NCBI RefSeq assembly: GCF_903645305.1
Contig: NZ_CAHJXO010000001.1
Location: forward strand, 1,054,001 to 1,118,000
Length of the DNA stretch: 64,000 nt
Direction of reading: 5' to 3'
Origin: Corynebacterium sp. Marseille-P4321
GTDB taxonomy: Bacteria > Actinomycetota > Actinomycetes > Mycobacteriales > Mycobacteriaceae
Numbering within the stretch: the stretch's first letter is position 1; each line of letters starts with the position of its first letter. Shown here one piece after another: positions 21,127-31,653 of the stretch. The notes below the pieces were generated by a model that saw nothing but the letters and a program-made list of their open reading frames with translations, was not told the origin of the DNA and did not search any database. Position numbers and translations under genes: made by a program.

Positions 21127-23205
21127 TTGGCAAACCCGCAGGACTACCGCCCGGCGCCGGGCACCATCCCCACCGAACCCGGCGTGTACAAATTCCGCGA
21201 CCGCGACGGCCGCGTGATCTACGTGGGCAAAGCGAAGAACTTACGCGCGCGGCTGAACAACTACTTCCAGCCGCCGCACACCCTGCACCCGCGCACCCGC
21301 CAGATGGTGCACACCGGGGCCTCGGTGGAGTGGACCGTGGTGGCCTCCGAAGTGGAGGCCCTGCAGCTGGAGTACACGTGGATCAAGCGCTTCGACCCGT
21401 GGTTCAACGTGATGTACCGCGACGACAAGACGTACCCCATGCTCGCGGTGAGCGTGCGGGAGCGCTACCCGCGCGCGTTCTTCTACCGCGGGCCGAAGCG
21501 CAAAGGCGTGCGTTACTTCGGGCCGTTCTCCCACGCGTGGGCGGTGCGCGAAACCCTTGATCTGCTCACGCGCGTGTTTCCGATCCGCACCTGCTCCAAC
21601 GGCGTGTTCAACCGGCACGAGCAGCTGGGGCGGCCTTGCCTGCTGGGCTACATCGATAAGTGTGCCGCCCCGTGCGTGGGCCGGGTGACTGAGGCCGAGT
21701 ACGACGAGATCGTCCAAGGGTTCATGGGTTTTATGTCCGGACGCACCGACGCGTTGGTGCGTGGCATCACCTCCCAGATGGAGGAAGCCGCGGAGAACCT
21801 GGAGTTCGAGAAGGCGGCGAGGCTTCGCGACGATTTGGGCGCCGTGAAGAAAGTCATGGAGCGCCAGACCGTGGTCTTAAGCCCCGACACGGACGCGGAC
21901 GTGATCGCTTTCGACACCGACGAGCTCGAGGCTGCCGTGCAGATATTCAACGTGCGCGAGGGACGCATCCGTGCGCAGCGCGGCTGGGTGGTGGAGAAGA
22001 CGGGCGACGAGCCCGGGGCCGCTGAGCGCCTCGAGGAAGGGCAAACCGACCCGACGCTGCCCACCTTGATGCAGAACTTCCTTGTGCAGTACTACTCCGA
22101 CGCCGTGGAGCGCGTCCGCCTGGAGGCGGAGGAGGACCGCAAGATTGAGGCACAGAAGGTGCGACGCCGCGGCGTGGACAAGCAGTCGCGCGACGCGGTG
22201 AAGCCTGCGATGCCAGTGCCGCGCGAAATTCTGGTGGAAACGCTCCCGGCGGAGTTGAGCGAGGTCACCGAGCTGCTCGGCGAGCTGCGCGGGGGACCTG
22301 TGGACATCCGCGTGCCGCAGCGCGGCGACAAGCGGGCGCTGATGGAGACGGTGCATAAAAACGCCGCGGAGGCACTGCACCAGCACAAGCTGAAGCGCGT
22401 CGGCGATCTCACGGCACGTAGCCAGGCGCTGCAAGACATCCAGGACGCGCTGATGATGGACGAGGCGCCGCTGCGCATCGAGTGCACGGATATCTCCCAC
22501 ATCCAGGGCACGGACGTGGTGGCCTCGCTGGTGGTGTTCGAGGACGGGCTGCCGAAGAAGAACGATTACCGCCGCTACCGCATCAAAGAGGCCGCGGGCG
22601 ACGGTCGCTCGGACGATGTCGGCTCGATTGCGGAGGTCACCCGGCGCCGCTTCAAGCGCTACAACGAGGACAAGTTGGCTAACCCGGACGAGGTGGCCGA
22701 GGAGCAGACGTTTTCCGACGAGCGCGACGATGCCGACGAGACCCCCGGCGGCGCCCCCACCAAGCGTTTCGCGTACCCGCCGCAGCTGTTCATCGTCGAC
22801 GGCGGCAAGCCGCAGGTGAACGCTGCCCAGGCCGTCTTCGACGAGTTGGGCATCGTGGACGTGCAGCTCATCGGCCTGGCGAAGCGGCTCGAGGAGGTGT
22901 GGGTGCCCGACGACGACGAGCCGGTGATTCTGCCGCGCAACTCCGAGGGGATGTACCTTTTGCAGCAGATCCGCGACGAGGCGCACCGCTTCGCCATCAC
23001 GTACCACCGCCAGCAGCGCTCCAAGCGGATGCGAGCCTCGGCGCTGGACGCGGTGCCGGGCCTTGGCCCTGCCCGCCGCACCGACCTGGTGAAGCACTTC
23101 GGCTCCGTGAAGAAGATCAAGGAGGCCACGGTGGAGGAGATTCAGGAGGTCAAGGGAGTGGGCCCGAAGCTTGCGGAGACCATCTACAACCACCTGCATT
23201 CCTAG
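21127..23205 (+). CDS. uvrC: Excinuclease ABC subunit C
   Basis: Makes both cuts in nucleotide excision repair with UvrA/B. The 692 residues show the GIY-YIG nuclease ([26 protein letters not shown]), a UVR motif that binds UvrB ([13 protein letters not shown], about residue 225), the RNase-H-like endonuclease ([19 protein letters not shown] ... [10 protein letters not shown]) and paired HhH motifs at the C terminus ([24 protein letters not shown]). TTG start with almost no leader after the previous stop, suggesting coupling. Confidence 0.96.
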   Translation: MANPQDYRPAPGTIPTEPGVYKFRDRDGRVIYVGKAKNLRARLNNYFQPPHTLHPRTRQMVHTGASVEWTVVASEVEALQLEYTWIKRFDPWFNVMYRDDKTYPMLAVSVRERYPRAFFYRGPKRKGVRYFGPFSHAWAVRETLDLLTRVFPIRTCSNGVFNRHEQLGRPCLLGYIDKCAAPCVGRVTEAEYDEIVQGFMGFMSGRTDALVRGITSQMEEAAENLEFEKAARLRDDLGAVKKVMERQTVVLSPDTDADVIAFDTDELEAAVQIFNVREGRIRAQRGWVVEKTGDEPGAAERLEEGQTDPTLPTLMQNFLVQYYSDAVERVRLEAEEDRKIEAQKVRRRGVDKQSRDAVKPAMPVPREILVETLPAELSEVTELLGELRGGPVDIRVPQRGDKRALMETVHKNAAEALHQHKLKRVGDLTARSQALQDIQDALMMDEAPLRIECTDISHIQGTDVVASLVVFEDGLPKKNDYRRYRIKEAAGDGRSDDVGSIAEVTRRRFKRYNEDKLANPDEVAEEQTFSDERDDADETPGGAPTKRFAYPPQLFIVDGGKPQVNAAQAVFDELGIVDVQLIGLAKRLEEVWVPDDDEPVILPRNSEGMYLLQQIRDEAHRFAITYHRQQRSKRMRASALDAVPGLGPARRTDLVKHFGSVKKIKEATVEEIQEVKGVGPKLAETIYNHLHS

Positions 23206-23214
23206 GAGCATTTC

Positions 23215-23225
23215 GCTTATCGACG
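23215..23225 (-). repeat. Intergenic copy of the 11-bp word between uvrC and rapZ
   Basis: GCTTATCGACG starts 10 bases after the uvrC stop and lies about 23 bases upstream of the rapZ -10 element. Confidence 0.8.
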
Positions 23226-23247
23226 CCTCCGTGGCCCACGCATTGGT

Positions 23248-23253
23248 TAGGAT
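23248..23253 (+). promoter_or_regulatory. -10 element of rapZ, leaderless type
   Basis: TAGGAT ends 7 bases before ATG 23261. Confidence 0.5.
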
Positions 23254-23260
23254 GAGCGTC

Positions 23261-24193
23261 ATGCCCGCAACACCGCAAAAAGTGCCCCCGGAGCCCGCAG
23301 CGTCTTCGCAGCTTGACGAGTTCATCGCGCCACAGTTGCGCCCGGTGATTATCACCGGCCTGTCCGGCGGTGGGCTGTCCACGGCTGCCAAGGTGTTCGA
23401 GGACAAGGGTTTCTTCGTGTCCCAAAACCTGCCGCCCCAGCTCATTCTGGACTTGGTGGATCTTTCGGCCGCGGAGGATTCGCCGGTGGACCGCCTGGCG
23501 GTGGTCACCGATGTGCGCGCGGACGCGTTCAGCGGCTCGCTGGCGGAGACGATCGCGGCGATCAGGGAGCGCGGCTTCAATCCCTTCGTGTTGTTTTTGG
23601 AGGCGCGCGACGACGTACTGATCCGGCGCTTCGACTCGGTGCGCCGCACCCACCCGTTGCAGGGCGACGGCACGCTGCAGACCGGAATTGTGCGCGAGCG
23701 TGAGATGCTCGAGGAGTTGCGTTCGAAGTCGGACGTGATCATCGACACCTCCAACTTGTCGGTGCACGATCTGCGGCGCGCGGTGGAGGCGTCGGTGGGT
23801 GAGCTGCCCGCAGACCGCCCGCACGTCACTGTGGAGTCCTTCGGCTTCAAGCACGGCTCTCCCCGCGACGCGGATGTGGTGCTTGACGTGCGCTTTCTGC
23901 CGAACCCGTACTGGGTGGAGGAGCTGCGCGATTTCCGAGGCGTGGATGAGCCGGTGGCGGATTACGTGTTGTCGCAGGAAGGTGCCAGCGAGTACATCGA
24001 CCGGTTCGTGGAGCTGCTTTCCAGCACGCTGGCTGGCTACAGGCACGAGGGCAAGGACTTTATCACCGTGGGCGTCGGGTGCACCGGCGGCCACCACCGC
24101 TCGGTTGCGGTGTCGGAGGAGATTGGCAAGCGCCTGCGCCAGCAGGGCAACGTTGATGTCAATGTGATCCACCGCGACCTCGAGCGCCACTAG
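23261..24193 (+). CDS. rapZ: RapZ/YvcJ-family nucleotide-binding protein
   Basis: P-loop protein of about 310 residues. The Walker A form here is GLSGGGLST (the usual form is GxSGAGKS/T), followed by [18 protein letters not shown]. The C-terminal half carries [19 protein letters not shown] and [10 protein letters not shown], both diagnostic. In E. coli RapZ steers small-RNA decay that controls GlmS; in actinobacteria the role is unclear. It stands upstream of yvcK and whiA, the conserved three-gene block of Gram-positive bacteria. Confidence 0.93.
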   Translation: MPATPQKVPPEPAASSQLDEFIAPQLRPVIITGLSGGGLSTAAKVFEDKGFFVSQNLPPQLILDLVDLSAAEDSPVDRLAVVTDVRADAFSGSLAETIAAIRERGFNPFVLFLEARDDVLIRRFDSVRRTHPLQGDGTLQTGIVREREMLEELRSKSDVIIDTSNLSVHDLRRAVEASVGELPADRPHVTVESFGFKHGSPRDADVVLDVRFLPNPYWVEELRDFRGVDEPVADYVLSQEGASEYIDRFVELLSSTLAGYRHEGKDFITVGVGCTGGHHRSVAVSEEIGKRLRQQGNVDVNVIHRDLERH

Positions 24194-24207
24194 AAGGGCT
24201 GAAGCAT

Positions 24208-25167
24208 TTGACGACGTTTACCTGCCTCGGCGGGGGACATGGCCTGTACCAGACGCTCTCCGCGGCCCGGGCGGCCGACGCGCAGCATGTTAACGCGGTG
24301 GTCACCGTGGCGGACGACGGGGGCTCGTCCGGCCGCCTGCGCCGCGAGATGGACATCATCCCACCGGGGGATTTACGCATGGCGCTCGCGGCGCTCACAG
24401 ACGCCGAAACCGACGGTGGGCTGTGGCGCGACACCCTGCAGCACCGCTTCGGCGGCCACGGCGCGATGGCGGGCCACGCCTTGGGCAACCTGCTCATTGT
24501 GGGCCTGGCGGAGCGCCTCGGCAGCATGCAGGCCGCGCTCGACCAGGTGGGTGAGTGGACCGGGGCCGTGGGGCGCGTGATCCCGGTCAGCCCGCAGCCG
24601 TTGGACATCGAGGCAGACGTCGCGGGCCTTGACGACGACCCCCGGGTGCTGCGCTCCGTTCGCGGCCAAGTTGCCGTGGCGACTACCCCGGGAACGGTGC
24701 GGCGGGTCCGCCTGCTGCCGGACCAGCCGGCGGCGAGCCCGGAGGCGGTGCGCGCTATCCTCGACGCGGACGTGGTGACCATCGGGCCCGGGTCCTGGTT
24801 CTCGTCCGTAATCCCGCACCTGCTCATCCCGGAGATCACGCAGGCGCTCAACGAAACGGAAGCCACCGTGGTGGTGATTCTGAACTTGTCGCCGGAAGCC
24901 GGTGAGACCCATGGGTTTACCACCGAGCGCCACATCCACGTCTTCTCGCAACACGCTCCGGACCTGCACGTGGACTATTTCCTCGCAGACGATTTCAACC
25001 CGTCCACGAAGGGGGAGCGTGAGAACCTGCGCCGCGCGGCCGAGCGTCTCGATGCGCAGGTGGAGTTCATGCCGGTGCGCGAGTTGGGCCCGGACGGTGC
25101 GCCGGAGAACCGGCATGATCCGGCTCGGTTGGCGGCGGCGCTGAAGGCGCTGACCGCGCGGGGCTAG
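24208..25167 (+). CDS. yvcK: YvcK/CofD-like protein
   Basis: A 319-residue UDP-sugar-binding protein of the CofD-like family, linked in other bacteria to cell-wall growth and gluconeogenic growth. The signature LGGGHGLYQTL is at the N terminus, then VTVADDGGSSGRLR and PPGDLRMALAAL. TTG start with AGAAGGG upstream, 14 bases after rapZ. Confidence 0.93.
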   Translation: MTTFTCLGGGHGLYQTLSAARAADAQHVNAVVTVADDGGSSGRLRREMDIIPPGDLRMALAALTDAETDGGLWRDTLQHRFGGHGAMAGHALGNLLIVGLAERLGSMQAALDQVGEWTGAVGRVIPVSPQPLDIEADVAGLDDDPRVLRSVRGQVAVATTPGTVRRVRLLPDQPAASPEAVRAILDADVVTIGPGSWFSSVIPHLLIPEITQALNETEATVVVILNLSPEAGETHGFTTERHIHVFSQHAPDLHVDYFLADDFNPSTKGERENLRRAAERLDAQVEFMPVRELGPDGAPENRHDPARLAAALKALTARG

Positions 25168-25216
25168 AATCTTCGGGAAGTGATTTCGGCGTGAGGAAGC
25201 TGGAGGATTAGAAATC

Positions 25217-26182
25217 GTGGCGCTAACCGCGAAGGTGAAGGACGAGCTGCTCGGTGTCGTGTGCTCCCAGCAGGAGACGCGCGCGGCGGAGGCCGCTGCC
25301 CTGATCCGGTTTGGCGGTGAGCTGGAGATGACGGAGCGCGGTGTTGCCATCGTCGCCGACTTCGCCGAGGAAGCGGTGGCCAAACGTCTCGCCGATTCGC
25401 TTTCCGTACTGTGCTCGGTTGATCCGGAGCTGCACGAGGTGCCGCCGGGATCGGGCAATAAGGAGACGAGGTACGAGGTGCGCGTTGTCGACGGCGCCGC
25501 CGAGGTGATCCGTCGCCTGAAACTTGTCACAGCTTCCGGCCACCCCGTGGTGGGCATGCCGCGTCAGGTGATCTCCGGGTCGATCTCTGGCGTCGAGGCA
25601 GCGTGGCGCGGCGCTTTCCTCGCCCGCGGGCGCCTCACCGAGCCGGGGCGCACCGCGACCCTTGAGGTGGCGTGCCCGGGGCAAGAGGCGGCACTCGCAC
25701 TCGTCGGTCTCGCGCGCCGGTTGTCGGTGAGCGCGAAGACCCGCGAGACCCGCGGGGTGGAGCGGGTAACCATCCGCGACGGGGAAACCATCGGCATCCT
25801 GCTTAGCCGCATGGGGGCGCCGCGCACCCGCATCGAGTGGGACCAGCGCCGCGAAAGCAAAGCGGCGAACGCAAAGACGGGGCACAGGCTGGCCACGTTC
25901 GACGACGCAAACACGCGCCGCTCGGCGCAAGCCGCGGCCGCCGCGGCCGCAAGGGTGGAGCGCGCCATGGAAATCCTGGGCGACGACGTGCCGGAGCACC
26001 TCGCTGAGGCCGGCTACCTGCGTGTGGAGCACCGCCACGCCTCGCTTGAGGAGCTTGGCCGCCTCGCCGAGCCGCAGATGACCAAGGACGCGGTGGCCGG
26101 GCGCATCCGGCGGCTGCTCTCGCTGGCGGACAAGCGCGCCGCGGAGCTCGGCATGCCGGATACGCACGGCGCAACACCCTAA
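25217..26182 (+). CDS. whiA: Sporulation/division regulator WhiA
   Basis: A DNA-binding protein of 321 residues that joins a LAGLIDADG homing-endonuclease-like N-terminal fold (GAFLARGRLTEPGRTATLEVACP) to a C-terminal helix-turn-helix (LEELGRLAEPQMTKDAVAGRIRRLLSLAD). WhiA governs division genes in actinobacteria. GTG start with GGAGG about 9 bases upstream. Confidence 0.94.
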   Translation: MALTAKVKDELLGVVCSQQETRAAEAAALIRFGGELEMTERGVAIVADFAEEAVAKRLADSLSVLCSVDPELHEVPPGSGNKETRYEVRVVDGAAEVIRRLKLVTASGHPVVGMPRQVISGSISGVEAAWRGAFLARGRLTEPGRTATLEVACPGQEAALALVGLARRLSVSAKTRETRGVERVTIRDGETIGILLSRMGAPRTRIEWDQRRESKAANAKTGHRLATFDDANTRRSAQAAAAAAARVERAMEILGDDVPEHLAEAGYLRVEHRHASLEELGRLAEPQMTKDAVAGRIRRLLSLADKRAAELGMPDTHGATP

Positions 26183-26230
26183 ACTCCTCTCGCGCGACAC
26201 GGTGTGACTGAGTTCATAGCCGCGTTCTTG

Positions 26231-26260
26231 GCCGCCCATTGCGGGCGGCTTCCTTCTTTC
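26231..26260 (+). terminator. Terminator after whiA
   Basis: GCCGCCC and GGGCGGC form a 7-bp stem with a 5-base loop, followed by a T-rich tract (TTCCTTCTTTC). Confidence 0.75.
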
Positions 26261-26286
26261 GGGTACGTCGGGCGGGGGCGAGGCGG

Positions 26287-26305
26287 CGTCGATAAGCAAT
26301 TGCTC
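26287..26305 (+). repeat. AATTGC-extended intergenic copy of the word before gapA
   Basis: CGTCGATAAGC continues as AATTGCTC, so that GAGCAATTGCTT forms a palindromic centre. It lies in the gap downstream of the whiA terminator. Confidence 0.75.
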
Positions 26306-26451
26306 CTCGCTCAAAGCTGCCGAAAACCCACAACCGCAACATTGAGTCTGCGTGCTTGTACCCCCGCATTAGGAAACGCAGTTTGCTCCCGCGGAGAGGA
26401 CAGTTTTGGCGCCCTGCAGGCTTTGCGCTGCGTCGTTACACTGGCCAATGA

Positions 26452-27531
<1,080 letters not shown>

Positions 27532-27547
27532 ACTGAAATCGACCACA

Positions 27548-27580
27548 GGCCCGCGGCAGTGTTGCTGCGGGCCTTCTTTC
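27548..27580 (+). terminator. Hairpin between gapA and pgk
   Basis: GGCCCGC...GCGGGCC with inner GCA/TGC pairing forms a long stem followed by TTCTTTC. It is probably a partial terminator or RNA-processing site that sets gapA above pgk. Confidence 0.65.
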
Positions 27581-27595
27581 AAAAGGAGAAACCCC

Positions 27596-28813
27596 ATGGC
27601 AACCAAGAACCTGCAGCAGCTTCTCGACGAAGGCGTCGACGGCCGCCACGTGCTCGTCCGCTCCGACTTCAACGTGCCGCTGGACGACGACGGCAACATC
27701 ACTGACGCGGGCCGCATCGACGCGTCCATCCCGACGCTGAAGGCGCTCCTCGACGGTGGGGCGAAGGTCATCGTGATGGCGCACCTCGGCCGACCGAAGG
27801 GCGAGGTAAACCCGAAGTACTCCCTGGCGCCTGTGGCGGAGGCCCTGTCGGAGCGCCTGGGCCAGTTCGTGCCGCTCGCCGGCGACGTGTCCGGCGAGGA
27901 TGCGCATGAGCGCGCCAACGGCCTGACCGAAGGCGAGATCCTCCTGCTGGAAAACGTCCGCTTCGACCCGCGGGAGACCTCCAAGGACGAGGCCGAGCGC
28001 GAAGAGTTCGCAGGCGAGCTGGCAGCGCTTGCCGCCGATAACGGAGCATTCGTCTCCGACGGTTTCGGCGTGGTGCACCGCGCGCAGACCTCGGTCTACG
28101 ACGTGGCGAAGAAGCTGCCAGCATACGCGGGCTACCTGGTGGAGAAGGAGGTGGAGACCCTTTCGTCCGTGAAGGACGACCCGCAGCACCCGTACGTGGT
28201 GGTGCTGGGCGGCTCCAAGGTTTCCGACAAGCTTGGTGTGATTGAGGCGCTGGCAGAGAAGGCCGACTCCGTGATCATCGGCGGCGGCATGTGCTACACC
28301 TTCCTCGCCGCGCAGGGCTACGACGTGCAGAAGTCCCTCCTGCAAGACGACATGGTGGACACCTGCAAGGGCCTGATTGAGAAGTACGGCGACAAGCTGC
28401 TGCTGCCGGTCGACGTAGCTGCCGGCGCCGAGTTCGACAAGGACACCGAGAAGCAGGTCGTCCCCGCCGGTGAGATCCCGGAGGGCTGGATGGGCCTGGA
28501 CATCGGTCCGGAGACCGCCGAGAAGTACGTCGTGGCCATCAAGGATTCCAAGACGGTGTTCTGGAACGGCCCGATGGGTGTGTTCGAGTTCCCGAACTTC
28601 GCCGACGGCACGAAGGCTGTCGCTGAGGCCATGATCGCCGCGACCCGCGACAACGGTTCCTTCACCGTGGTCGGCGGCGGCGACTCCGCAGCGTCCGTGC
28701 GCACCCTTGGCCTCGACGAGGACGGCTTCAGCCACATCTCCACCGGCGGCGGCGCTTCCCTCGAGCTCATTGAGGGCAAGGACCTGCCCGGCGTTTCCGT
28801 CCTGGCGAAGTAG
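27596..28813 (+). CDS. pgk: Phosphoglycerate kinase
   Basis: Transfers phosphate from 1,3-bisphosphoglycerate to ADP. Its 405 residues include [15 protein letters not shown], the [16 protein letters not shown] substrate site, and the GWMGLDIGP and GGGDSAAS nucleotide-binding segments. AAAGGAG ribosome site. Confidence 0.97.
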   Translation: MATKNLQQLLDEGVDGRHVLVRSDFNVPLDDDGNITDAGRIDASIPTLKALLDGGAKVIVMAHLGRPKGEVNPKYSLAPVAEALSERLGQFVPLAGDVSGEDAHERANGLTEGEILLLENVRFDPRETSKDEAEREEFAGELAALAADNGAFVSDGFGVVHRAQTSVYDVAKKLPAYAGYLVEKEVETLSSVKDDPQHPYVVVLGGSKVSDKLGVIEALAEKADSVIIGGGMCYTFLAAQGYDVQKSLLQDDMVDTCKGLIEKYGDKLLLPVDVAAGAEFDKDTEKQVVPAGEIPEGWMGLDIGPETAEKYVVAIKDSKTVFWNGPMGVFEFPNFADGTKAVAEAMIAATRDNGSFTVVGGGDSAASVRTLGLDEDGFSHISTGGGASLELIEGKDLPGVSVLAK

Positions 28814-28850
28814 GCGTGAAGTAATCGGCAAGAAAGGAGCCTTGATTCTC

Positions 28851-29624
28851 ATGGCACGCACTCCGCTCATTGCGGGTAACTGGAAGATGAACCACGACCA
28901 CCTCGAGGCGATCCAGAGCGCCCAGAAGCTCGCCTTCGCGTTTCCGAAGGAGGGCTACGAGCGCGTCGACGTCGCGCTGACGGTCCCGTTCACCGACCTG
29001 CGCTCGATTCAGACCCTCGTGGAAGGCGACAAGCTGCAGTTCACCTACGGTGCCCAGGACGTTTCCGCGCACGACAACGGCGCGTACACCGGCGAGATCT
29101 CCGCAGCCATGCTGGAGAAGCTTGGTTGCACCTGGGTGGTCGTCGGCCACTCGGAGCGCCGCGAGTACCACAACGAGACCGATGAGCTCGTCGCGGCAAA
29201 GGCGAAGAAGGCGCAGGAGCACGGCATCACCCCGATCGTGTGCGTCGGCGAGCCGCTCGAGGTGCGCGAGGCGGGCGACCACGTGGATTACGTGGTGAAG
29301 CAGACGCGCGCATCGCTCGAGGGCGTCGACCTGGCCAAGGCCGTCATTGCTTACGAGCCGGTCTGGGCGATCGGCACCGGCAAGGTCGCCTCCGCCGACG
29401 ATGCGCAGGAAGTTTGCCACGCCATCCGCGAGCTCGTGCGCGAGCTTTCCGACGATGCCACGGCCGACGCCATCCGCATCCTCTACGGCGGCTCGGTGAA
29501 GACCGACACCGTCGCCGAGATCGTCGGCCAGCCCGACGTGGACGGCGGCCTGGTTGGCGGAGCGTCGTTGGACGGCGAGGACTTCGCGAAGCTCGCGGCG
29601 GCGGCCGCCAACACCGTGAATTAA
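28851..29624 (+). CDS. tpiA: Triosephosphate isomerase
   Basis: TIM-barrel enzyme of 257 residues. The catalytic residues lie in GNWKMN (Lys), VVGHSERR (His) and [11 protein letters not shown] (Glu). ATG 28851 is preferred to TTG 28842, which is only 2 bases from the ribosome site. In C. glutamicum ppc follows tpiA; here only 85 bases separate tpiA from secG. Confidence 0.97.
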   Translation: MARTPLIAGNWKMNHDHLEAIQSAQKLAFAFPKEGYERVDVALTVPFTDLRSIQTLVEGDKLQFTYGAQDVSAHDNGAYTGEISAAMLEKLGCTWVVVGHSERREYHNETDELVAAKAKKAQEHGITPIVCVGEPLEVREAGDHVDYVVKQTRASLEGVDLAKAVIAYEPVWAIGTGKVASADDAQEVCHAIRELVRELSDDATADAIRILYGGSVKTDTVAEIVGQPDVDGGLVGGASLDGEDFAKLAAAAANTVN

Positions 29625-29709
29625 CCCGCGCCGGTTCCGGCGCAGCGAGGTAGGTGGTGTAGACTCTACGGAGTTTGCACCACTATCTATTTGCGGAAGG
29701 CACACATTC

Positions 29710-29946
29710 ATGGCGTTAACGCTTGAGATCGTCCTCGTCATTTCGGCGATCCTGATGACGGTCTTTGTCCTGCTGCACAAGGGCAAGGGCGGCGGCCTGT
29801 CCAGCCTCTTCGGCGGCGGCGTGCAGGCGAACCTGTCCGGCTCCACCACGGTGGAGAAGAACCTGGACCGCTTCACCATCATCCTCGCGATCATCTGGAT
29901 CGCCTGCATCTTCGGGCTGAACCTGATCCACACCTACGCGGTCTAG
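29710..29946 (+). CDS. secG: Preprotein translocase subunit SecG
   Basis: A 78-residue membrane subunit of the Sec channel. Two hydrophobic segments (IVLVISAILMTVFVLL and FTIILAIIWIACIFGLNLI) flank the conserved HKGKGGGLSSLFGGG loop. GGAAGG precedes ATG. A GTAGA-C-TCTAC palindrome lies about 40 bases upstream (29659-29669), in the probable promoter. Confidence 0.95.
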   Translation: MALTLEIVLVISAILMTVFVLLHKGKGGGLSSLFGGGVQANLSGSTTVEKNLDRFTIILAIIWIACIFGLNLIHTYAV

Positions 29947-29965
29947 GCCGCAACACAAAGCGAAT

Positions 29966-29993
29966 CCCCGCCATTGAAGTGGCGGGGGTTTTT
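29966..29993 (+). terminator. Terminator after secG
   Basis: CCCCGCCA pairs with TGGCGGGG across a 6-base loop and is followed by GTTTTTC. It lies between the convergent secG and pgl and may also help stop transcription from the right. Confidence 0.88.
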
Positions 29994-30000
29994 CGCGCGC

Positions 30001-30720
30001 TTAGAGGGCGCCGGCCGCGTCCTGGGTGATAAAGAGCGTGGTTTCCTCCCGCCCCTTCGCCCCAGCCACCGGCCACGCTTCGGGGCTTGCTTGCTTATCG
30101 ACGGCTCGCGCCGCCGCCTCCGCCTTCTCATCGCCAGCCACCAGCAACCACACGTGTGCCGCCGATTGCACGGCGGGCAGCGTGAGGGTGGCCCGCTCTG
30201 CCGGTGGCTTCGGCGAATCTGTCACCGCCACCACGAGCTGCTCGCGCTCGCGAACCGCGTCGGTGTCGGGGAACAGCGAGTTGATGTGCCCCTCGCCACC
30301 CATGCCAAGGAGGTGCAGGTCGAAGCCGCGGGGAGCGAACGCGCGCAGGGTCTCCCTGTAGCGCGCCACCGCGTCACCCATGTCGCCGCCGTCGAGGCCG
30401 TAGCCGTGAATGTTCGCCTCAGGTACCCCCGCCGGCCCCAGCAGCGCGGCGCGGGCCTGGCCCTCGTTGGAATCTGGGTTATCGACCGCGACGTTGCGTT
30501 CGTCGCCGAAAAAGATGTCCACGCCCGACCAATCGACGGGCGCGTCGGCGAGGCGCTCAAGCAGCGCGATTCCGGCGGTGCCGCCGGTGAGCACCACACG
30601 CGCCCGCCCGTCGCCGTGCAGGCCACCCTGCGAGTTTGTCTGGATGCTCGTGATGAGGTCGACGAATTGGCGCGTGGCATCGTCGATAAGCAATGCGAGG
30701 CTCTCGTGCACGCGAATCAT
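30001..30720 (-). CDS. pgl: 6-phosphogluconolactonase
   Basis: Hydrolyses 6-phosphogluconolactone, the second step of the oxidative pentose-phosphate pathway. The 239-residue DevB-type protein has LTGGTAGIALLERL, FFGDERNV, and a GMGGEGHINSLFP active-site segment. ATG 30720 overlaps the opcA stop (ATGA). Two copies of the 11-bp word fall inside it (30093-30103 and 30681-30691), in opposite orientation near its two ends. Confidence 0.94.
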   Translation of the reverse strand: MIRVHESLALLIDDATRQFVDLITSIQTNSQGGLHGDGRARVVLTGGTAGIALLERLADAPVDWSGVDIFFGDERNVAVDNPDSNEGQARAALLGPAGVPEANIHGYGLDGGDMGDAVARYRETLRAFAPRGFDLHLLGMGGEGHINSLFPDTDAVREREQLVVAVTDSPKPPAERATLTLPAVQSAAHVWLLVAGDEKAEAAARAVDKQASPEAWPVAGAKGREETTLFITQDAAGAL

Positions 30721-31643
30721 GCCCGCACCACCTTCTCCATGCCGCGAAGCGCCGCCGCGAACGTGGTGTCGGGCCCGAGGTGGCGAAGCTCCTCGGCGAG
30801 GCACTCCGCGTCGCTGCGTTCCTGGGTGGCCATGTACAGGTCGGCGCGGTTAGGCACCGACACACGCATCGTGTGGGCGTCCTGCATGGTGACCTCCACG
30901 TCGCCGCTATCGCAGTGCAGCACCAGATCCTTAATGGGGAAGCCGTCCTTCGCGAAGTGGTCGCGCCGCTTCACCTCTACGCCAAGGCTCTCCGCGAGCC
31001 AGCCGGCAGCGATGTCCACGCTCGGGTCGCCCGCAATGCCCGCGATGTCGGCGGAGCGCACCGCGTGCCCCGGGTAGCGGTCCAGCGCCGAGGCCACCAC
31101 GCCGCGCCACGGGGTGATGCGCGACCACATCAGGTCCGAATCACCCGGCACGTAGCGCTCGGCCATGCCTTCGGTGCCAGGGCCCTCAACGCCGAGACGG
31201 GTGTTCGTGATGCGGCGCTGCGCGATGCGACCCAGCGGATCGTCCGCCGGGTGCCTCGGCGCATCGGCGGGCCAGCACGCCACGATTGGGGTGTCGGGCA
31301 GGAGCAGGGGAGTGACCACGGAATCGAGGTGTTCCGCGAGCTCGCCCTGGATGCGCATCACCGCCATCTCGGAGGCGCCGGCGTCGGCGGCCACGAGCAC
31401 GGTAGCGTCGATACGCGACGGCCCAGTGTGCTCGCCCAGGGTAAGGACCAAGACGCGGGCCGGGTGCTCGGAGGAAGTATCCCGCAGCGTGTCGAGGATG
31501 GATTCCATATCGTCCGGGCCGTCCTCGTGCGCCGCAACCAAAAAGGTGAGCACGCGCCCAGTAGCCAGCGAGTAGCTGTCGCGGGCATCGGCCAGCGTGC
31601 GGGCGATCTCCGCGGTAGTGGTGTTGGGAAGGTTAATGATCAT
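30717..31643 (-). CDS. opcA: Glucose-6-phosphate dehydrogenase assembly protein OpcA
   Basis: A 308-residue accessory protein that supports glucose-6-phosphate dehydrogenase activity in actinobacteria and cyanobacteria. It is recognised by PLLLPDTPIVACWP, SADIAGIAGDPSVDIAAGWLAE and its fixed place after zwf. The start is the ATG at 31643 (MIINLPNTTT). Confidence 0.9.
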   Translation of the reverse strand: MIINLPNTTTAEIARTLADARDSYSLATGRVLTFLVAAHEDGPDDMESILDTLRDTSSEHPARVLVLTLGEHTGPSRIDATVLVAADAGASEMAVMRIQGELAEHLDSVVTPLLLPDTPIVACWPADAPRHPADDPLGRIAQRRITNTRLGVEGPGTEGMAERYVPGDSDLMWSRITPWRGVVASALDRYPGHAVRSADIAGIAGDPSVDIAAGWLAESLGVEVKRRDHFAKDGFPIKDLVLHCDSGDVEVTMQDAHTMRVSVPNRADLYMATQERSDAECLAEELRHLGPDTTFAAALRGMEKVVRA

Positions 31644-31653
31644 CAGCCTGCTC

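Noticed and set aside
21877-23850. 657-codon minus-strand frame opposite uvrC and rapZ
   Set aside because: Antisense of two clear genes; amino-acid make-up is that of a codon-bias shadow.
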